From Vitellaria paradoxa (Eukaryota; Streptophyta; Magnoliopsida; Ericales; Sapotaceae): a stretch of DNA of 64,000 bases. The translations under genes were made by a program, and so were the position numbers. The stretch is taken from the NCBI GenBank assembly GCA_019916065.1, contig CM034237.1:41026485-41090484 (forward strand), in the 5' to 3' direction. Under the pieces are notes generated by a model. That model ran no database searches, was not told the origin of the DNA, and saw only the letters and a program-made list of their open reading frames with translations. Positions 36,840-49,940 of this stretch are shown here, one piece after another (the stretch's first letter is position 1; every line of letters starts with the position of its first letter).

Positions 36840-38535
36840 ACAGATGGAAATTTTTTCTTCATTTGAAGCCACATAAAATATTAGGCACTGTCGTGCAGAT
36901 GTCAGCGGCGAAGAAGTTCTGCGTTGTCTGACTTTCTTGTTTTCTCTGGTTTTGAACTCCTGATTGTTATCCTCACCAATCTATTGGCTAATTGTCTCTG
37001 TGTACTCTGTTCGTGGATTCAACATTTTTATCTGGTACATTTTTTCAATTCCGCTTCGTAGAGGAGCCAATAAATAAATAAATTGTCTAGTGCTGACATC
37101 TCAAGCCAAAAAAAAAAAAACACTTACAAATTACATTTTGTGTCATTGAATTTTCCCAAATAAGATATAACATTAAAATTTTTAATTATATATATATATA
37201 TATATATTTTTTCCCTCCTCCAGCCAACTAGATTTATTTTTCAATTCAAACATTGGCTCTTCCAACTTGTGGCGATAAAAAGGTCTCTCTGTTTGGTTGC
37301 GAATTTTTTTTTTAAGTTTTTAGTAATTTTTAATAAAAAATTATTAAAAATTCTTAAAAATTAGAATTGCCAAACGCAGCTTATAAATCTGCTTTTCATT
37401 CCTACAATTCCTCCGCAGCTATCAGTTGCTGCTTTTTGGGAGTTCTAGCCCACAGAATTAGGTGAATTTCAAGGAATCCCGTGAAATAATCGCTTGTTTT
37501 TTTTTTTAATTACTTTTTTTTTCTTTCTGTTTTTGAATCTTAAGAGTTAGTTTAACCGGTAAAACTTTTGTTTTCCCGTGATCACTAGAGTTTCCTATGG
37601 GCTACCTTATCAGGTAGTTAACTACTAGGCCTCTAGTGATTAGTCAAAGTGCGTAGAAATATCAATGGAATAGGTCTAAGAGGATACCCGATCGACCAAA
37701 CCTGTTAAAAATTTATTGGAAAATATACTAATAGAATTGGGACAGGTTTAAGATTGAAATTTAATACATATGCGGGCTTGGGACATATTTGGGATTTTCC
37801 TGTAAAGTACTTAATACTCATTTATATTTATAAAGTACCTGATACTCGATATCCGTAGAATACCTACTAAGTGCCTGTTTAATATAATATAATATAATAT
37901 GCAATATAGATTCGAAAGACTAATGAATTTCAAAACATGTTAAACTTGTTTAAATTTCAAGTAAATTTGAAACCTGATACAAATAATTTATTTGTTATAC
38001 ATAAGTGTTCAACTTATTTGAAAAAATTTCCATGACGTTCAGGATAATTATGTTAACATATCTTATTAGTTTACAAAAATTTAAAACTGCGAAAGTTACA
38101 ATTATCTGATAAGTTTCTAAGTGTAGTATTCTTTGTAGGTTGTTGTTATAGATAATTTTTTTTTTAGTATTTATATAAATTTTGTAATATAGTATTATTA
38201 ATTTTTTTATTTTAATTTCAAATCGAGTATTTAATAGCTTTGTTAAAGCTGGTTTCATATAATCTGACCAATTATGCTTAATCAGATATAATCTGACCAA
38301 TCGTGCTTAATCAAATATGGGATGGGATTAGTTTGGGATTTTAATTAAAAAAATAAATGAGTTGGGGATAGTATTGGTAAGTAAAAAATAAACATGTTTG
38401 ATAATAATAATTGTTAATTAGACGAATACTCAGGGTCGGCTCTTGGACTCTAAAAGAATTGCCCAAAAAAAGGGGGCTCCCTTCTAATTCTATAATTAGG
38501 ATGGGATAGGATCGTAGGAGTCTTTTTTAACGCAA
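36840..38535. other. Intergenic DNA
   Basis: No gene recognised. A short MITE-like hairpin lies at about 37285-37383 (TGTTTGGTTGCGAA and the inverse of TTGCCAAACGCAGC). A weak tRNA-like stretch (GTTAGTTTAACCGGTAAAAC) at 37550 might be SINE debris. A (TA)n tract lies at about 37188-37206. Confidence 0.5.
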
Positions 38536-38540
38536 ATATG

Positions 38541-39400
38541 TGTGACATTATGAATTTTTATTATATTATTAATTTAATTTTTATTTCATGCATAAAAATT
38601 TTAATTGTGTTAATGTGGTATTATTTTAAAGTTTTATTGAAATAATATGCATATACTTTAATGATATTAAAATTTATTAACTAGTGAATTAATTAATTTA
38701 GTAGTAACTAATTAAATCAAGTAAATAGATTACTTTAAAGTGGTACATGGTCAAGTGTTTATGTAAGATTACCTAATATTAAATTGGCTTGTTTCATGTG
38801 TAAAGGTTTGGGATGGATTTAAAGTGGTGGATAAGTCTTTGAGGTGGCTAGCCTAAGGTGTGAAGTCACCTAAGTTACATGATTAGTGTGCACGAGTGTT
38901 TTGTGTATGTGAGGCTTGTAAAAAACAGCGTGGAATGCTTAGTAAATATATATATATATATATATATAATATATAGTAGAGGTGGTGCGTTATATATATA
39001 TAAGGTGGATATGGGCTTATGAAAGAAGGAAAAAGAGAGAGAGAGAGAGTAAGAAGCTTGCGAGAAAGAAGTTCGGAAGAAAAAAGATTGGAAAAATTTT
39101 GGTCAAATTTTATTAAGGTAAGTTATTTTATTGTGTTGATTTAAAATTAATTTTATAGAAGATAAAATAAATTAAAGATGTAATGGTTGTGTTTTATTTA
39201 CTAGCTTTATATTATTAATTAATTTGGTATAAATTTTAGTTGTTAATCTCTAATTGTATAATTTATTTGCGTTAAAATTTAGACCCAGAGATAACTAGTG
39301 GCAACCATCTCCATAATTTGATTTTCTTATAGCAAAAATGCACTTAGTCACTAAGTAAAGAGTAATTAATATAAATTTAAGTTGATGGAAGTCTCTTTTT

Positions 39401-39437
<37 letters not shown>

Positions 39438-40399
39438 TATTAGTAATTAATTAGTTAAGAAAATAAATATCTGTCTAAAAATTAGACAAAATTATTGGTA
39501 ACAAAAAAATTATTAATTTAAACCTCCTGGGCTAAATGTAACAATTAAATAATTAGACAATAGTATATGAATACATGTTGACTAGTCATAATTTATTTGC
39601 ATAGAATTTAACGTGGATCAAGAAAAAAATCAACAAGCAAGATTACTAGACCATTCAGATAGGAGATTTATTCCTATAATTGAAACTTAATATTTTGTAT
39701 AAAGGCATGATAAGAATATATATAATTTCATTGCATGATTATTGTGATACTACAAGAGAATATAAAATGATAGGGTTAGGCTTTACTGGGTTTTAGAAAT
39801 TATTCTTATATATTCTAAAATTTGCTGGTAGTTGTATGGATATTAATATTAATTGTATTTTTGAAAATTTATACCATCAGGCTGAGATAACAGAGTTATA
39901 AGAGTGATGTGGAGTTATAAGGGTGGGAAGGAGTTATTGAAATATTATAATGTTTTCGTGCACTTTACATGAAAAATATGTTGGGGTTTTATAAGGATGG
40001 TAAGGTGTTATAACGATGGAAATGGAGTAATTTTGCATAAGCATTCTATTACTTATTTATTTAATTTGTACTATTACCGTTTGTTTTAATGTGATAATAA
40101 CAGTTATTTCGAGCACTTAATCTCTTTTTTTATATAGAAATTCTTGTTGATATTATTTGAATATTTTTTCTACTGGGGTTAGCAACTCATCCCGTTTCAT
40201 AGGTTTTTATACAAAGAGGCTGTCCGATAATAAGAATTGAGGTTAACAGATATTAGCGGCTGACCAAGATCGATGATTAGTTGTCAGTTTAAGGCTTGAC
40301 ATATGTGTAATATTTTTGAACAATTAGATTAGAAAGGAACTTATGTAATAAGTTCGGTTATTATATTTCGATTTTTCTGTTAAAATTCAAGGTGTGACA
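38541..40399 (+). mobile_element. Solo LTR of a Ty3/gypsy (Tat/Athila-like) retrotransposon
   Basis: The block runs from TGTGACATTATG to CAAGGTGTGACA, and ATATG lies directly outside both ends (38536-38540 and 40400-40404). It contains a TA-rich promoter-like stretch near 38945-39003, an AG-rich leader (39028-39050) and an AAGGTAAGT splice-donor-like site at about 39115. It ends with a GTTAGCAACTCATCC segment resembling gypsy U5 regions. No coding region or second LTR is present. Confidence 0.75.
39405..39436. repeat. (AAT)n microsatellite
   Basis: Ten or so ATA/AAT units inside the solo LTR, read directly. Confidence 0.85.
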
Positions 40400-40404
40400 A
40401 TATG

Positions 40405-42607
40405 ACTATCCAATACTTTTTAAGGGCCTAAAAACAATCAATTCATTAGACCCAATAACTTTTTATAAGCTTATTAGTATTTTGTGCTCTTTTTATATAC
40501 TGAAGGTAGTGAATATTTTTTATAGTTTTTTTATTTATATATTGTGACTGTTTGTTATATTATTGTTTTTGGAAAAAATTTTCTTGTAAGGACCTTATTC
40601 TTAAGATTGGCCTTGGATCTCGACAACTTTGGAGTCAGGCCTATAGATACCCTGCCCGTTTATATAGGTGTTCGCAAGTTGAGTCGGCTACTATGAGTCA
40701 TCTAAAAAGAAAAAGTGGTTTGGTTCTTTTTGCATGGTTAATCCATGTCTCTAGTTGTTTGTTAGTTTGCTGAACCATACATAGCAACATTAAGATTCTA
40801 TATGACAAGAAGATAAAATTTGAAAGGATATATAGTTATCCATTCTTAAGAAAATTTGAAGGGATAAAGTTATCCATTCTCAAGAGCTTGCAAACTGATT
40901 AAAGCTTTGCTTGCAGGTGCTCTAATTGATAACGGTCTCAATCTGTGGCTCGTCGGATTGTACTAATTTGTTTGGTGGTTGAAATCAACAGAGGTATGCG
41001 TGCAATTTAAGCTAGGAGGATGAACAAGATCGGAAGTCCAAATTTTGTAAGTTAGTTCCCTTGTCATGAAGCGTAGTAGTTTAATTATTTCCTTCTTGTT
41101 GAGGACAGCGAGGGACAAAAAAATAACTACAATTTATACATAGGAAGAAACACAATATTTTCGTAATAAAATTAAATTTTAAAGGTAACTATAATAATGT
41201 AATAAAATTCTTGAGGGTATTTTTGTTAAAAAAAACAAAAATAGAATTTTTTTAATCGGTAACATATGGCTTACTTATATACATGCGTGTTGTGTAGGAA
41301 TAGGGGTGTCTACCGATGACAATGAGGGTAAAGTAATATGATTAATTTTTTCTTTTCTTTTTTTATTGGGAAAATAAGAGGGATTAAAGTGTAATTTTAA
41401 GATGAATGAGGCTGATTAATTTTGTTAAGCCCCGCTATGTCGGTTTCTGAATATAAAACAAGTTTATTGGATCATTGTGAAATAAATGAATCAAACTGAA
41501 TTGAATCAGTACTAGAGTATTTAAATTAAGCACATTAGCTTATTAGATATTACAAGTTTAAAAAATTAACTCGTATTTAATTTGTTTATTTTTCGAGTTA
41601 AACTTTAAAAATTTTTGATTGAATATATCTCAAGTTGAATTGGAATAATTTGATATTTTACATTATATTTATCAAGTTAAACCCTGATTGAGTTTAGAAG
41701 TATAATAAACTTAAAACTATAATCGAAGTATAATTTTTGTACATTTCAAATTAAATTTAAGCGAAACTTGAATGACTAACATGGCTTGTTTTACGGTCGT
41801 AGACGGGGGCTCCGAGAGGCCTTCCTGTATTCAAACAATGGGCTTTCATGATAGCGGAGAAACCTTTGGTTGACTACCCAGCAAGGGCTGCAAATGTCAA
41901 ACTGAACCAGGGTACCAATGGTGGGATGCATCTGCTCTAGGCTCAAGGCCAATTGGGAACTTCTAGACTCCAAAGCCAGTGTCATGACATGTAAATATTA
42001 ATAATACCTATAAAATATCACGTTGGAATTTTTGAAAGAATTTTGAATAATTTATGCAGTTAGAATAATGATATATTTGTATTCAGGATTAAATCTAAAA
42101 TTTTTGTTAAAAGACCACAATGCCCTTAAAAAAGGAGAGGCGAGTCTTGTTGAAAGTAGGAATAGGAGAGAAGCGATGTTATCTCTCTAAGAAAAACGAG
42201 TGTAAACAAAAAGACGTGGAGAAAATAAAAGATGAAAAGCAAAATTATCTTAGTTTTGGTTACTTTGACATGATTAATTTAACAATAAGGGGTCAATATT
42301 ATTGACATTTCAAAATAAGGGATATAGATGTAATTTTTAAAATGTTAAGGAGAATAAATATAATTATCTAAATATTGAGCGATGTATATATAATTTATCC
42401 TATTTCTTTGTGATTGTTGGATGAACATACAAAACTCGATATTTAGATTGTATAAGTTATCGATATTTAGATTGGATTGCATGAGCACTATGTTTGGTAA
42501 GTTATGTTTGGTAAGTTATAGTTGATGCCTTTTTTATCCTCATACATATATATATATATATGTATAGTGTAATTTGCTATTATTTAGCTCATTTAAATCT
42601 GCTACCA
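40405..42607. other. Intergenic DNA between solo LTR and glycosylase gene
   Basis: No recognised gene. A GC-richer island at 41785-41985 is open on the minus strand for 64 codons (MTLALESRSSQLALSLEQ...) but matches no family I know. A second island lies at 40585-40770. The rest is AT-rich, with a (TA)n tract at about 42546-42561. Confidence 0.5.
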
Positions 42608-42613
42608 TTTATT
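42608..42613 (-). promoter_or_regulatory. Candidate poly(A) signal of the glycosylase gene
   Basis: TTTATT on the plus strand is AATAAA on the gene strand, about 220 nt after the stop codon. It is one of several possible signals in this AT-rich stretch. Confidence 0.35.
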
Positions 42614-42831
42614 TTTCCATGCTCTCTCTTGGAGGAATAGTTTTTTTTTTTTTGGGGTTTTGGGAAATTAATAATTATTCTGAGTTTTTTTGTGCATATA
42701 AACATAGAATTTACAGAGGAGCTGAACAGTCAAATCCTTATAACTTGTTCACAAGCAAATACCTTAAGCAAATTTAAATTAAATACTCCCGAGAAAATTT
42801 TGGCAAGCTAGCTTTTTCCGAGAAAATTTGA

Positions 42832-45800
42832 TCAGACATGCCTCCACGGCCTCTCTGCGAGGCTGACGCATTCACTAAACCTAAAACAATCAACAAGGTG
42901 ATCAATTGACATCCCGGCAGCCTGCATGAATGAGTACACGATCACGGGACCCACGAAGCGGAATCCACGCTTCAACAAGTCTTTGCTGATGGCCTCTGCC
43001 TTTGGAGTTCTCAGAGGAACATTTCTTGGGTATCTGAATCTGTTGATCATCGGTTTGTAATTCACGTGACCCCACATGTAGCTGCTGAACGATCCGAATT
43101 CTCTCAAAATCTGCGTTTCGCAAAATCAGTTTCTGTCTAGTTTGATGCATTTTAGGGGGAATAGTTTAAAATGACGCTACGTTTACATTATAACTAATCA
43201 CAGGTAATTGTTTTAAATATGTAAAATTTATAATCGTATTTTTTACTTTAAAAATATTTTGTTATAATTAAATTTTTTTTTCATTCATTTGGTTATCAAT
43301 GTAAAATATGAAAAGCATGTCAAAGTGGAAAATCGTATGAGATGTCACTTTCATCCTTAATTTATGTGTTTGTTTGGAGTGCCAAATTTTGATAAAAAAA
43401 TAAAAAATAAATAAATTTTAAATTATTAGGTATTTGATATGTTTCTCGAAAAGTGTAAAAAAGTTGAAAAAATTAAAAAAAAGTTAGTAAAAATTATGAG
43501 AAGTTGAAAAAAGTTAAAGATTTTTTATACGGAAAATGTTAAAAATTTTGAAAAAGTTGAAAATTTTTGGCCAAATTTGATATTCCGAGCCACACTATTA
43601 AGATTTTCAAATGTTTAAAAAAAAAAAGAAAAAGAAAAAGAAAAAGAAAAAAGTGACCAAAACAGTATTAAGATCTTCAAATGTTAAAATTAAAAATAGA
43701 AAAAATTGTAGTTAAGTTTCACGTCCAAAATTGAAGCCAAAGTTTGAAAATGGAAAACAATAATAAAGAAAAATTATCAAGTATTATTGACTTTGCACAA
43801 TGTCCCCCCCCCCCCAAAACAAAACAAAACTTTTGAACATCCCAAAGGTATTTTGGACTTTTTTTTTTTTTTGAATCTTTTATTTATCGGAATGATTTAA
43901 TAAGAGTAAAATATAAAATTCACCTAATATCACTTTAATCATTCACGTTTCAGTTATAACAGTTAAATTCTTATAATTTTGGTTAAATAACAAATTAGTT
44001 CTTTCGTTAACTGATCGTTACATAAAACCATTAAACTAAGGAGATGTTTGTTTGGGGAGTAACAGATGATAAATTTTATTAGTGTAATTTTTACTCTTTA
44101 TTATATTAGTTTGGATGAGGAGATAACAATTACCCTATATGAGGGGTAAATTTTTACACTAGGGAGAGGTGGATAATGGAGAGTAATGGAAAAATCTTAT
44201 CTTTTTCTCATTATCCCGTAAAATATTTCTTTACACCTATATAAAATCTTAGGAAACGTTCTCTATAAATAATTATAATAAATATTATAAAATAAGAATT
44301 TATTAAATCAAACTAAAATTAATTAATTAATTGTTAAATTATTTTAACAAATTTATATTTTATTTTATTAAATTAATAATATTGAAATGTTAATTTATGA
44401 CTAAAATTATTTACTTTCTCAAATTAAAATTAATTTTTAATAAATAATTAATATAAAAATTCATTTTATTAAAATATTTTATTAAATGAAAATTATTTCT
44501 CATAAATAATAAGTACTAGATTATCTATTGTATTACTATAATTTATTAAAATTAATAATTTATCTAAATAAACTAAAATTATTTGTTTTATTAAATTATT
44601 TTATCAAGTATACAAATAATTTTTAGCAAATAATAATTCATTATTAAAATTAATTACTATCAAAATATTAATCTATGATAAAATTATTTTTTATAGTTAA
44701 TATTTTTATTTAAAATTATATTTAATAATATATTTTTTTATTAAAATTAATTATTATTAAAATAACAATTATTATGATAATTTATTTTATTATAACATTT
44801 TACTAAGATTAAATATTAATTTTTACCCCTTGATCAATTGTCCTCATTCCAAACGTAATTAACTTTTACCTCTTCAAAATTTTTAGCATTCCAAATATGA
44901 TATAATTATTATCAGATAATATTACTCTCTCTATCCAAACATAAGTACCATAAACTTATTACTCCATTAATTATTACTGGAGTAATAATATTCTCTTATA
45001 ATCTTTTATCCCTAAATTTTTTACCTCGTACCAAATGTTTTCAAAGAGTAAAAAAGTAATTTCTTGGAGTAAAGTATGAAAGCCACTCCTATAGTGTACT
45101 TTCGGTATCATTTTAGTTTCTCACGTTTTAATACTTTCGGTGTATATTTAAAATATATTTTATTAAATTATTTTTAATAGAAAATATAATTAAATTATAT
45201 TTAATATGTTTTATTTTTATTAATAATATAAAATAATAATTTATTTATTAAATGATAATTTAATTTAAATTTTATTAAATTATTCTACTATTTAATAAAA
45301 TTAATTTATAAAATTAAAATTAATTTAATAAAATTAAATTAATTCAGTTTTTCCGCTAGTTGGCCGTTACATACAACCATTAGACTTAGGTTAAAAAAAT
45401 AATTTTGAAAGGTAAAATACAAAAATTACCTCTACAATTTACCTTTCATGTCACTTTAGTCATTCGCGTTTCAATTGTAACAGCAAATCTCTATATTTTC
45501 GATATATATCTGAAATATATTTTATTAAATTACATAATATAATTTAATTTGAAATATATTTTACTAAAGTAGTTTTAATAGAAAATATAATTAAATTATA
45601 TTTAATATGTTTTATTTTTATTAATAATATAAAATGATAATTTATTTATTTGATTATTACAATTAAAATTTAAGAACTAAAGCGATACCGAAGGTAAATT
45701 ATAAGGGTAATTTTTATATTTCACTTATTTAATTACGAGAAACATTTTAACAAATAAAAAGGTGTGAGGGTAAATTTTTAAATATTAAATTTAGGTATCT

Positions 45801-47560
45801 ATAATTAATAAAATATTGAGAGAAGGTAAATGAATTTTACCTTTTAAATAAGTAGTTCTATTGGTTTAAGGGGAGTTCATTACAATTAAGCCACTACAGT
45901 ACTATATCCGCATCGGTTTGATTAGGTCAACCGTTGCAGTTAAAACCTCGCATCCTTAAAAGCTGAAAGATTGAAACTTGCCTGCACTATGCATTTGGCA
46001 TTATCTACTACGCACCGAACTCTGCTCTCTGTTAGCGTTATTGCTTTGTCTAAGGTTATTTCCATGATCTCTTTCTCTCCCATTTTCGCAACTGCGTTGG
46101 GATCGAATCCAGCAAAAGCTTCTCTGTTAATCAAAGAACAAGCTTTGAAAACTTCACCGCCCAAAATTAAAAAAAAAAAAATTACATATATTATATATAT
46201 ATATATATATATAAGGTTTTCATCGGCATTGATGCGGGGAAGAACATATAAAATTACCTGAACAGTTCCTTTCTTTTGAGAATCTCGGTCCAGTTGAAAT
46301 CCATCAACATGCCAGACAGTGCAAGTAGCTCGAACAATTGACTGTTTCATAGTTTTACCGTTTATGCTAAGATTTTACTCCGGAATGACAGGAGCTTAGA
46401 TTGAAAAACTTCAAAAAAAAAAAAAATCGACTTACTGGTCATCATAAACCGGAACTCCCCAGCACTCATCATGAAATTGTACATAAGTTTTATCTGTAAA
46501 GGAAAAGTGATGAATCAATCAGTATTTTCAGCCTTGCCCGTGGACAGAGTAAAAGAGGCAATTCCTCTCGCTGACTTGAAAAACTACATACAAGCTCTAT
46601 CTATTTTACTTTCGTTTACTTGTAAATTTTACTATTGTCCCATTATTATTAAAATTTTGTCTTCCATTACTTTTTTGCTTTTACCCCCATTTGCTTTAAG
46701 AATATAATTTTGTTCCCGTTAATTACAAATTTTGAGTTCACGTCTGCCCAGCCCTGACCTTTACCAATGCCATTATGTACGTTTTTCAAATAATATTTCT
46801 TAAAAACTAGCTAAATGGACACGCACACATATATACATACATATATATATGTATGTATTTCAAAAATATTGCAGGAAAAGTATTCTTATAGTCTATTCCA
46901 ACTAGTGACATTAAAAGTTCTTTGCATTTTCTCTTTCCTTGCCAAACTATGGACCGAACTCAGCAAGAAAGGGAAATGATTCTTTTTAATCTCTTCTTCT
47001 TTTTGCTCTCATGCATGCTCTCTCCAAACATAGTCTAATTAGAAATAGAGTCATCAAAGTGATTGCAGGCATTAATGCAACATTTTGAACTTACCTAAGA
47101 CCTCAAACATGTTAAAGTTTTAAGTTATTTCTAGTACATCTATAGGCAGAAAAAGATTGAGAAACCATGACACATACTCACCACTGTTCTTTGTGATCCA
47201 GTTGCACCTCTTCAAGCCTTCGTCGCCAGCTGAATCAGGACTAATTGGTTGAACATTTCTAGGCACTGACGAGACATCTCTTCTCGCGGGAGGCGCAATC
47301 CGCCTTAGTGCAAATGAGATTTTCTGATCCAGTGGGATGGTGGAATCAGTGACAGAAGAATCGTACGAACTCTCCGATAAAGACAGAGAGAGCGACGAGA
47401 GGGAAAGAGAGGAGCTGCTCCTAACAAAGCTAACTGGGTAGATTTTCTTCAGGTGTTTGGAAGGGGAGATGAATCCATGATTTGGCTTCTCTTTTTCTCT
47501 AGGACTACTACTGCTTCTGTTCTTCTCCAATGCATGCCTCCTTGCATTTTCTTTAGACAT
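42832..47560 (-). CDS. TAG-family DNA-3-methyladenine glycosylase, five exons
   Basis: Spliced product of 313 residues. Exons: 47560-47182, 46493-46436, 46341-46258, 46123-45982 and 43110-42832; phases agree at all junctions. It removes alkylated adenine in base-excision repair if active. Residues 1-115 are a basic, serine-rich plant N-terminus beginning MSKENARRHALEKNR; the HhH-GPD glycosylase domain follows. The zinc-snap ligands of bacterial TAG are present: Cys119 (RCNWIT), His134 (QFHDECWG), His292 and Cys296 (DHLVDC), as is base-pocket Trp163. The position of E. coli Glu38 is Ser155. It ends SLAERPWRHV like its Arabidopsis relatives. Introns 1-3 are GT-AG; intron 4 begins GC (CAG|GCAAGT). 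No stop or frameshift was found. It lies tail to tail with the PI4K gene. Confidence 0.93.
43111..45981 (-). other. Intron 4 of the glycosylase gene, filled with AT-rich repeats
   Basis: This 2,871-nt intron has donor CAG|GCAAGT and acceptor GAAACGCAG. It contains an AAAAAG tandem run (43618-43650), a C10 run at about 43803, and poly-T. A MITE-like unit begins near 43366 (GTTTGTTTGGAGTG). A direct repeat pair lies at about 45145-45245 and 45545-45645 (both with AATAGAAAATATAATTAAAT). Inverted copies of a GGTAAAATA..TTACC motif occur at 43905, 45410 and 45690, suggesting nested MITEs. Confidence 0.75.
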
Positions 47561-47636
47561 GCTTTGAGAAGAAACAGAAAGTCCTCGCCTCACCCCTCAC
47601 TATTGAGTACATCGTAAGTAAAGAAATGGTTTGGAA

Positions 47637-47642
47637 TTTATA
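47637..47642 (-). promoter_or_regulatory. Candidate TATA box of the glycosylase gene
   Basis: The gene strand reads TATAAA about 77 nt upstream of the start codon, a normal plant TATA position if the leader is around 45 nt. Inferred from position and motif only. Confidence 0.5.
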
Positions 47643-49940
47643 AGTGCGTTTGGCTTATTCAGAAGCTGGTTGGTAAAATGTGAATTTCATAATAGATTAA
47701 TTCAACTTATAACTCCTTAGTTTTTACGCCAATAATAATAATAATAATAAACTAAAACCTGATTGCATTTTCATATACGTGTATCTAAATGCATGTGTAT
47801 TTTTCTTTCAAAGGTTGTTTAAGGCTTGGTTTAGAAAGTAAAAGACAAGTTAACTTTTTAACAGTTAATTATTAAAAGTTAATTTTTTTTATTGGGTGTT
47901 TGAAAAGGGAAAAAAATGATTAACTTTTTAACAACTAATTTTTTAACTTTTTGTTAATTTTTATTTTTTGCCATTCAAAGTTTAAAAGAAATTTAAAATG
48001 TAAGAAAGTAAATTTAATTATTTTTAAAAAAATCTATAAAGTAATGGTTGGTAACTCAGCTTCGAAGTATTTTAGTCAAATGCAACTTAAGAATATTTAC
48101 ATTTTTGACAATTTTTTTTTTTATTCTTTTGTTTTTGATTAATGTTGCTTGGCATTGGTTAATGCTCATATGTTGTAGTCGAGCTTCGTGTGATTTAGGT
48201 TCTGTATAGGGTGTCATGTTTTGTCAAATTTTATATTGTTGAGTGCTCAGTATGTTTATCAGAAAATTAAAAATTTTAAAAAAATATTGATGATAATTAA
48301 AGAAAATCAGATATTTTTGATGTGAAAAAAATTAGAGAATATAAAAAAAAATTGAAGAAAATTAAAAATTTTTTGTGTTCTACACTAAACGGTTCGTTAG
48401 TAGCTATAAAGATGACATTTGCCGCAAAAGATAAATAAATAAATGAAAAAGGAATCTAGCTAGTGGAAGAAAACCAGTTGACTTGTGAAAGTTATAAATC
48501 CGGAAACGCAGATTAGTACAAATGATTAGTAGGGTGGTTATTGTCAAGCTCATTAGACTCTTTTTAATTAAGTAGTCGAATGGAATCTCACATAATTAAT
48601 TATTGGCTATTTATACAAATAACTAAAAGCAAAAGAACTTCTTATCCTTTCGTTGTCACAATATAAATTTCTCAAAGTTGGCACAACTTAGTTGATATAA
48701 TAATAATAATAATAATAATAATATTACACTCAACAATTTCTTTAACTTCAACTAATGACCATTAAGGATACATTTGATTTGTTAAAAAACGTTAAAAAAT
48801 TTTAAAAATTTTTAAAAGTTATTCACTTTTTATCTTATTGCACGAATTATAAATTTACAAATTATCTCAATTTATCTTAATTTATCTTACTTTTTATCAC
48901 TTTAAATCTACTCCAAGAGTCTCTTTGCATTGCATGTCGTATGGTTTAAAAAACAAAAAGTCTCAAGTACACGTAATGGGAATTTAACTCAAACATCCCT
49001 CAAAATTCGCAGCAGAATGTGAGAAAATATAGGGGGTTGTGGTAAAGTTTCAATCTTTGCAAATTTGCCCCCTTAGGATAAACAAAAACAAATAGACATT
49101 TAAAACGTTAAAATGTAGTTTTGTTATTTTTTTTAATTTTCTTCTTTCTGTATGATAACTTTTTAGAGTATACTGCGTATTTTAGTAATACTGAATTGAT
49201 GATCTTTCTGTACATATTAGAGGGGTATACAGACAATGTGTGATAATTATTTTATTTGAGCAATTTAATAGTTAAGGGTATCAAAAAATGATATATTTGT
49301 TAAAATTTAAAATATGTGAAATAATTTAATTAGAGATAAGCTTTGAAATTTTATTAATTTAAAATTTGAAATTGATGAGAACCCTTGAGAAGTTGAAAAG
49401 TATTTTAAAAAAGCTAAAAAAAAAGTCTGATAAACTGCACCAATGCTTTTAGTATTGCCTTAAACAGTGGTATTGATACATGAGAGAAGAAACAAGTTAT
49501 TTGCTTGTACAGTGGAGAGAGGTGAGCAAAATATATGCACATGTAAATTATATATATCAAGAAGCTGTAAATTATTCACGTTTTCAGTTGTGGTGTTTGT
49601 CTCAATGCAAAGTGGAATGGGTCCATGGCAAAAACTTAAGCCCTACTCATACATGCAAATAAGGGGTTGAGGCAAACCATTTGCCTGCAGGGACAGAGAT
49701 ATCCCATCCATAGTTATTCTAGTCTTTACTTCTTTCTCTCATTATATATATATATATATAATGGAAATCATTAAGTTTTAGTTTTGCAGCAATTAACTAA
49801 TGAGTCACAGCTAACCAAAGTAGAGCCACTTTAAGGCGGAAATATGGCAAATTGATGTGCTTGGGCTAGCTAACTTAAAATAATAACGCAAATATGTTTG
49901 TGAGCTCCACTTGTACATTGATCTGTTCCCTTATTGTTAT

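Noticed and set aside
37550..37700. tRNA gene or SINE near GTTAGTTTAACCGGTAAAAC
   Set aside because: There is an A-box-like start, but no convincing B box at the right spacing and no cloverleaf arms.
45971..46261. Plus-strand frame across exon 4 of the glycosylase gene
   Set aside because: Antisense shadow; the minus strand carries the conserved glycosylase residues and correct splice phases.
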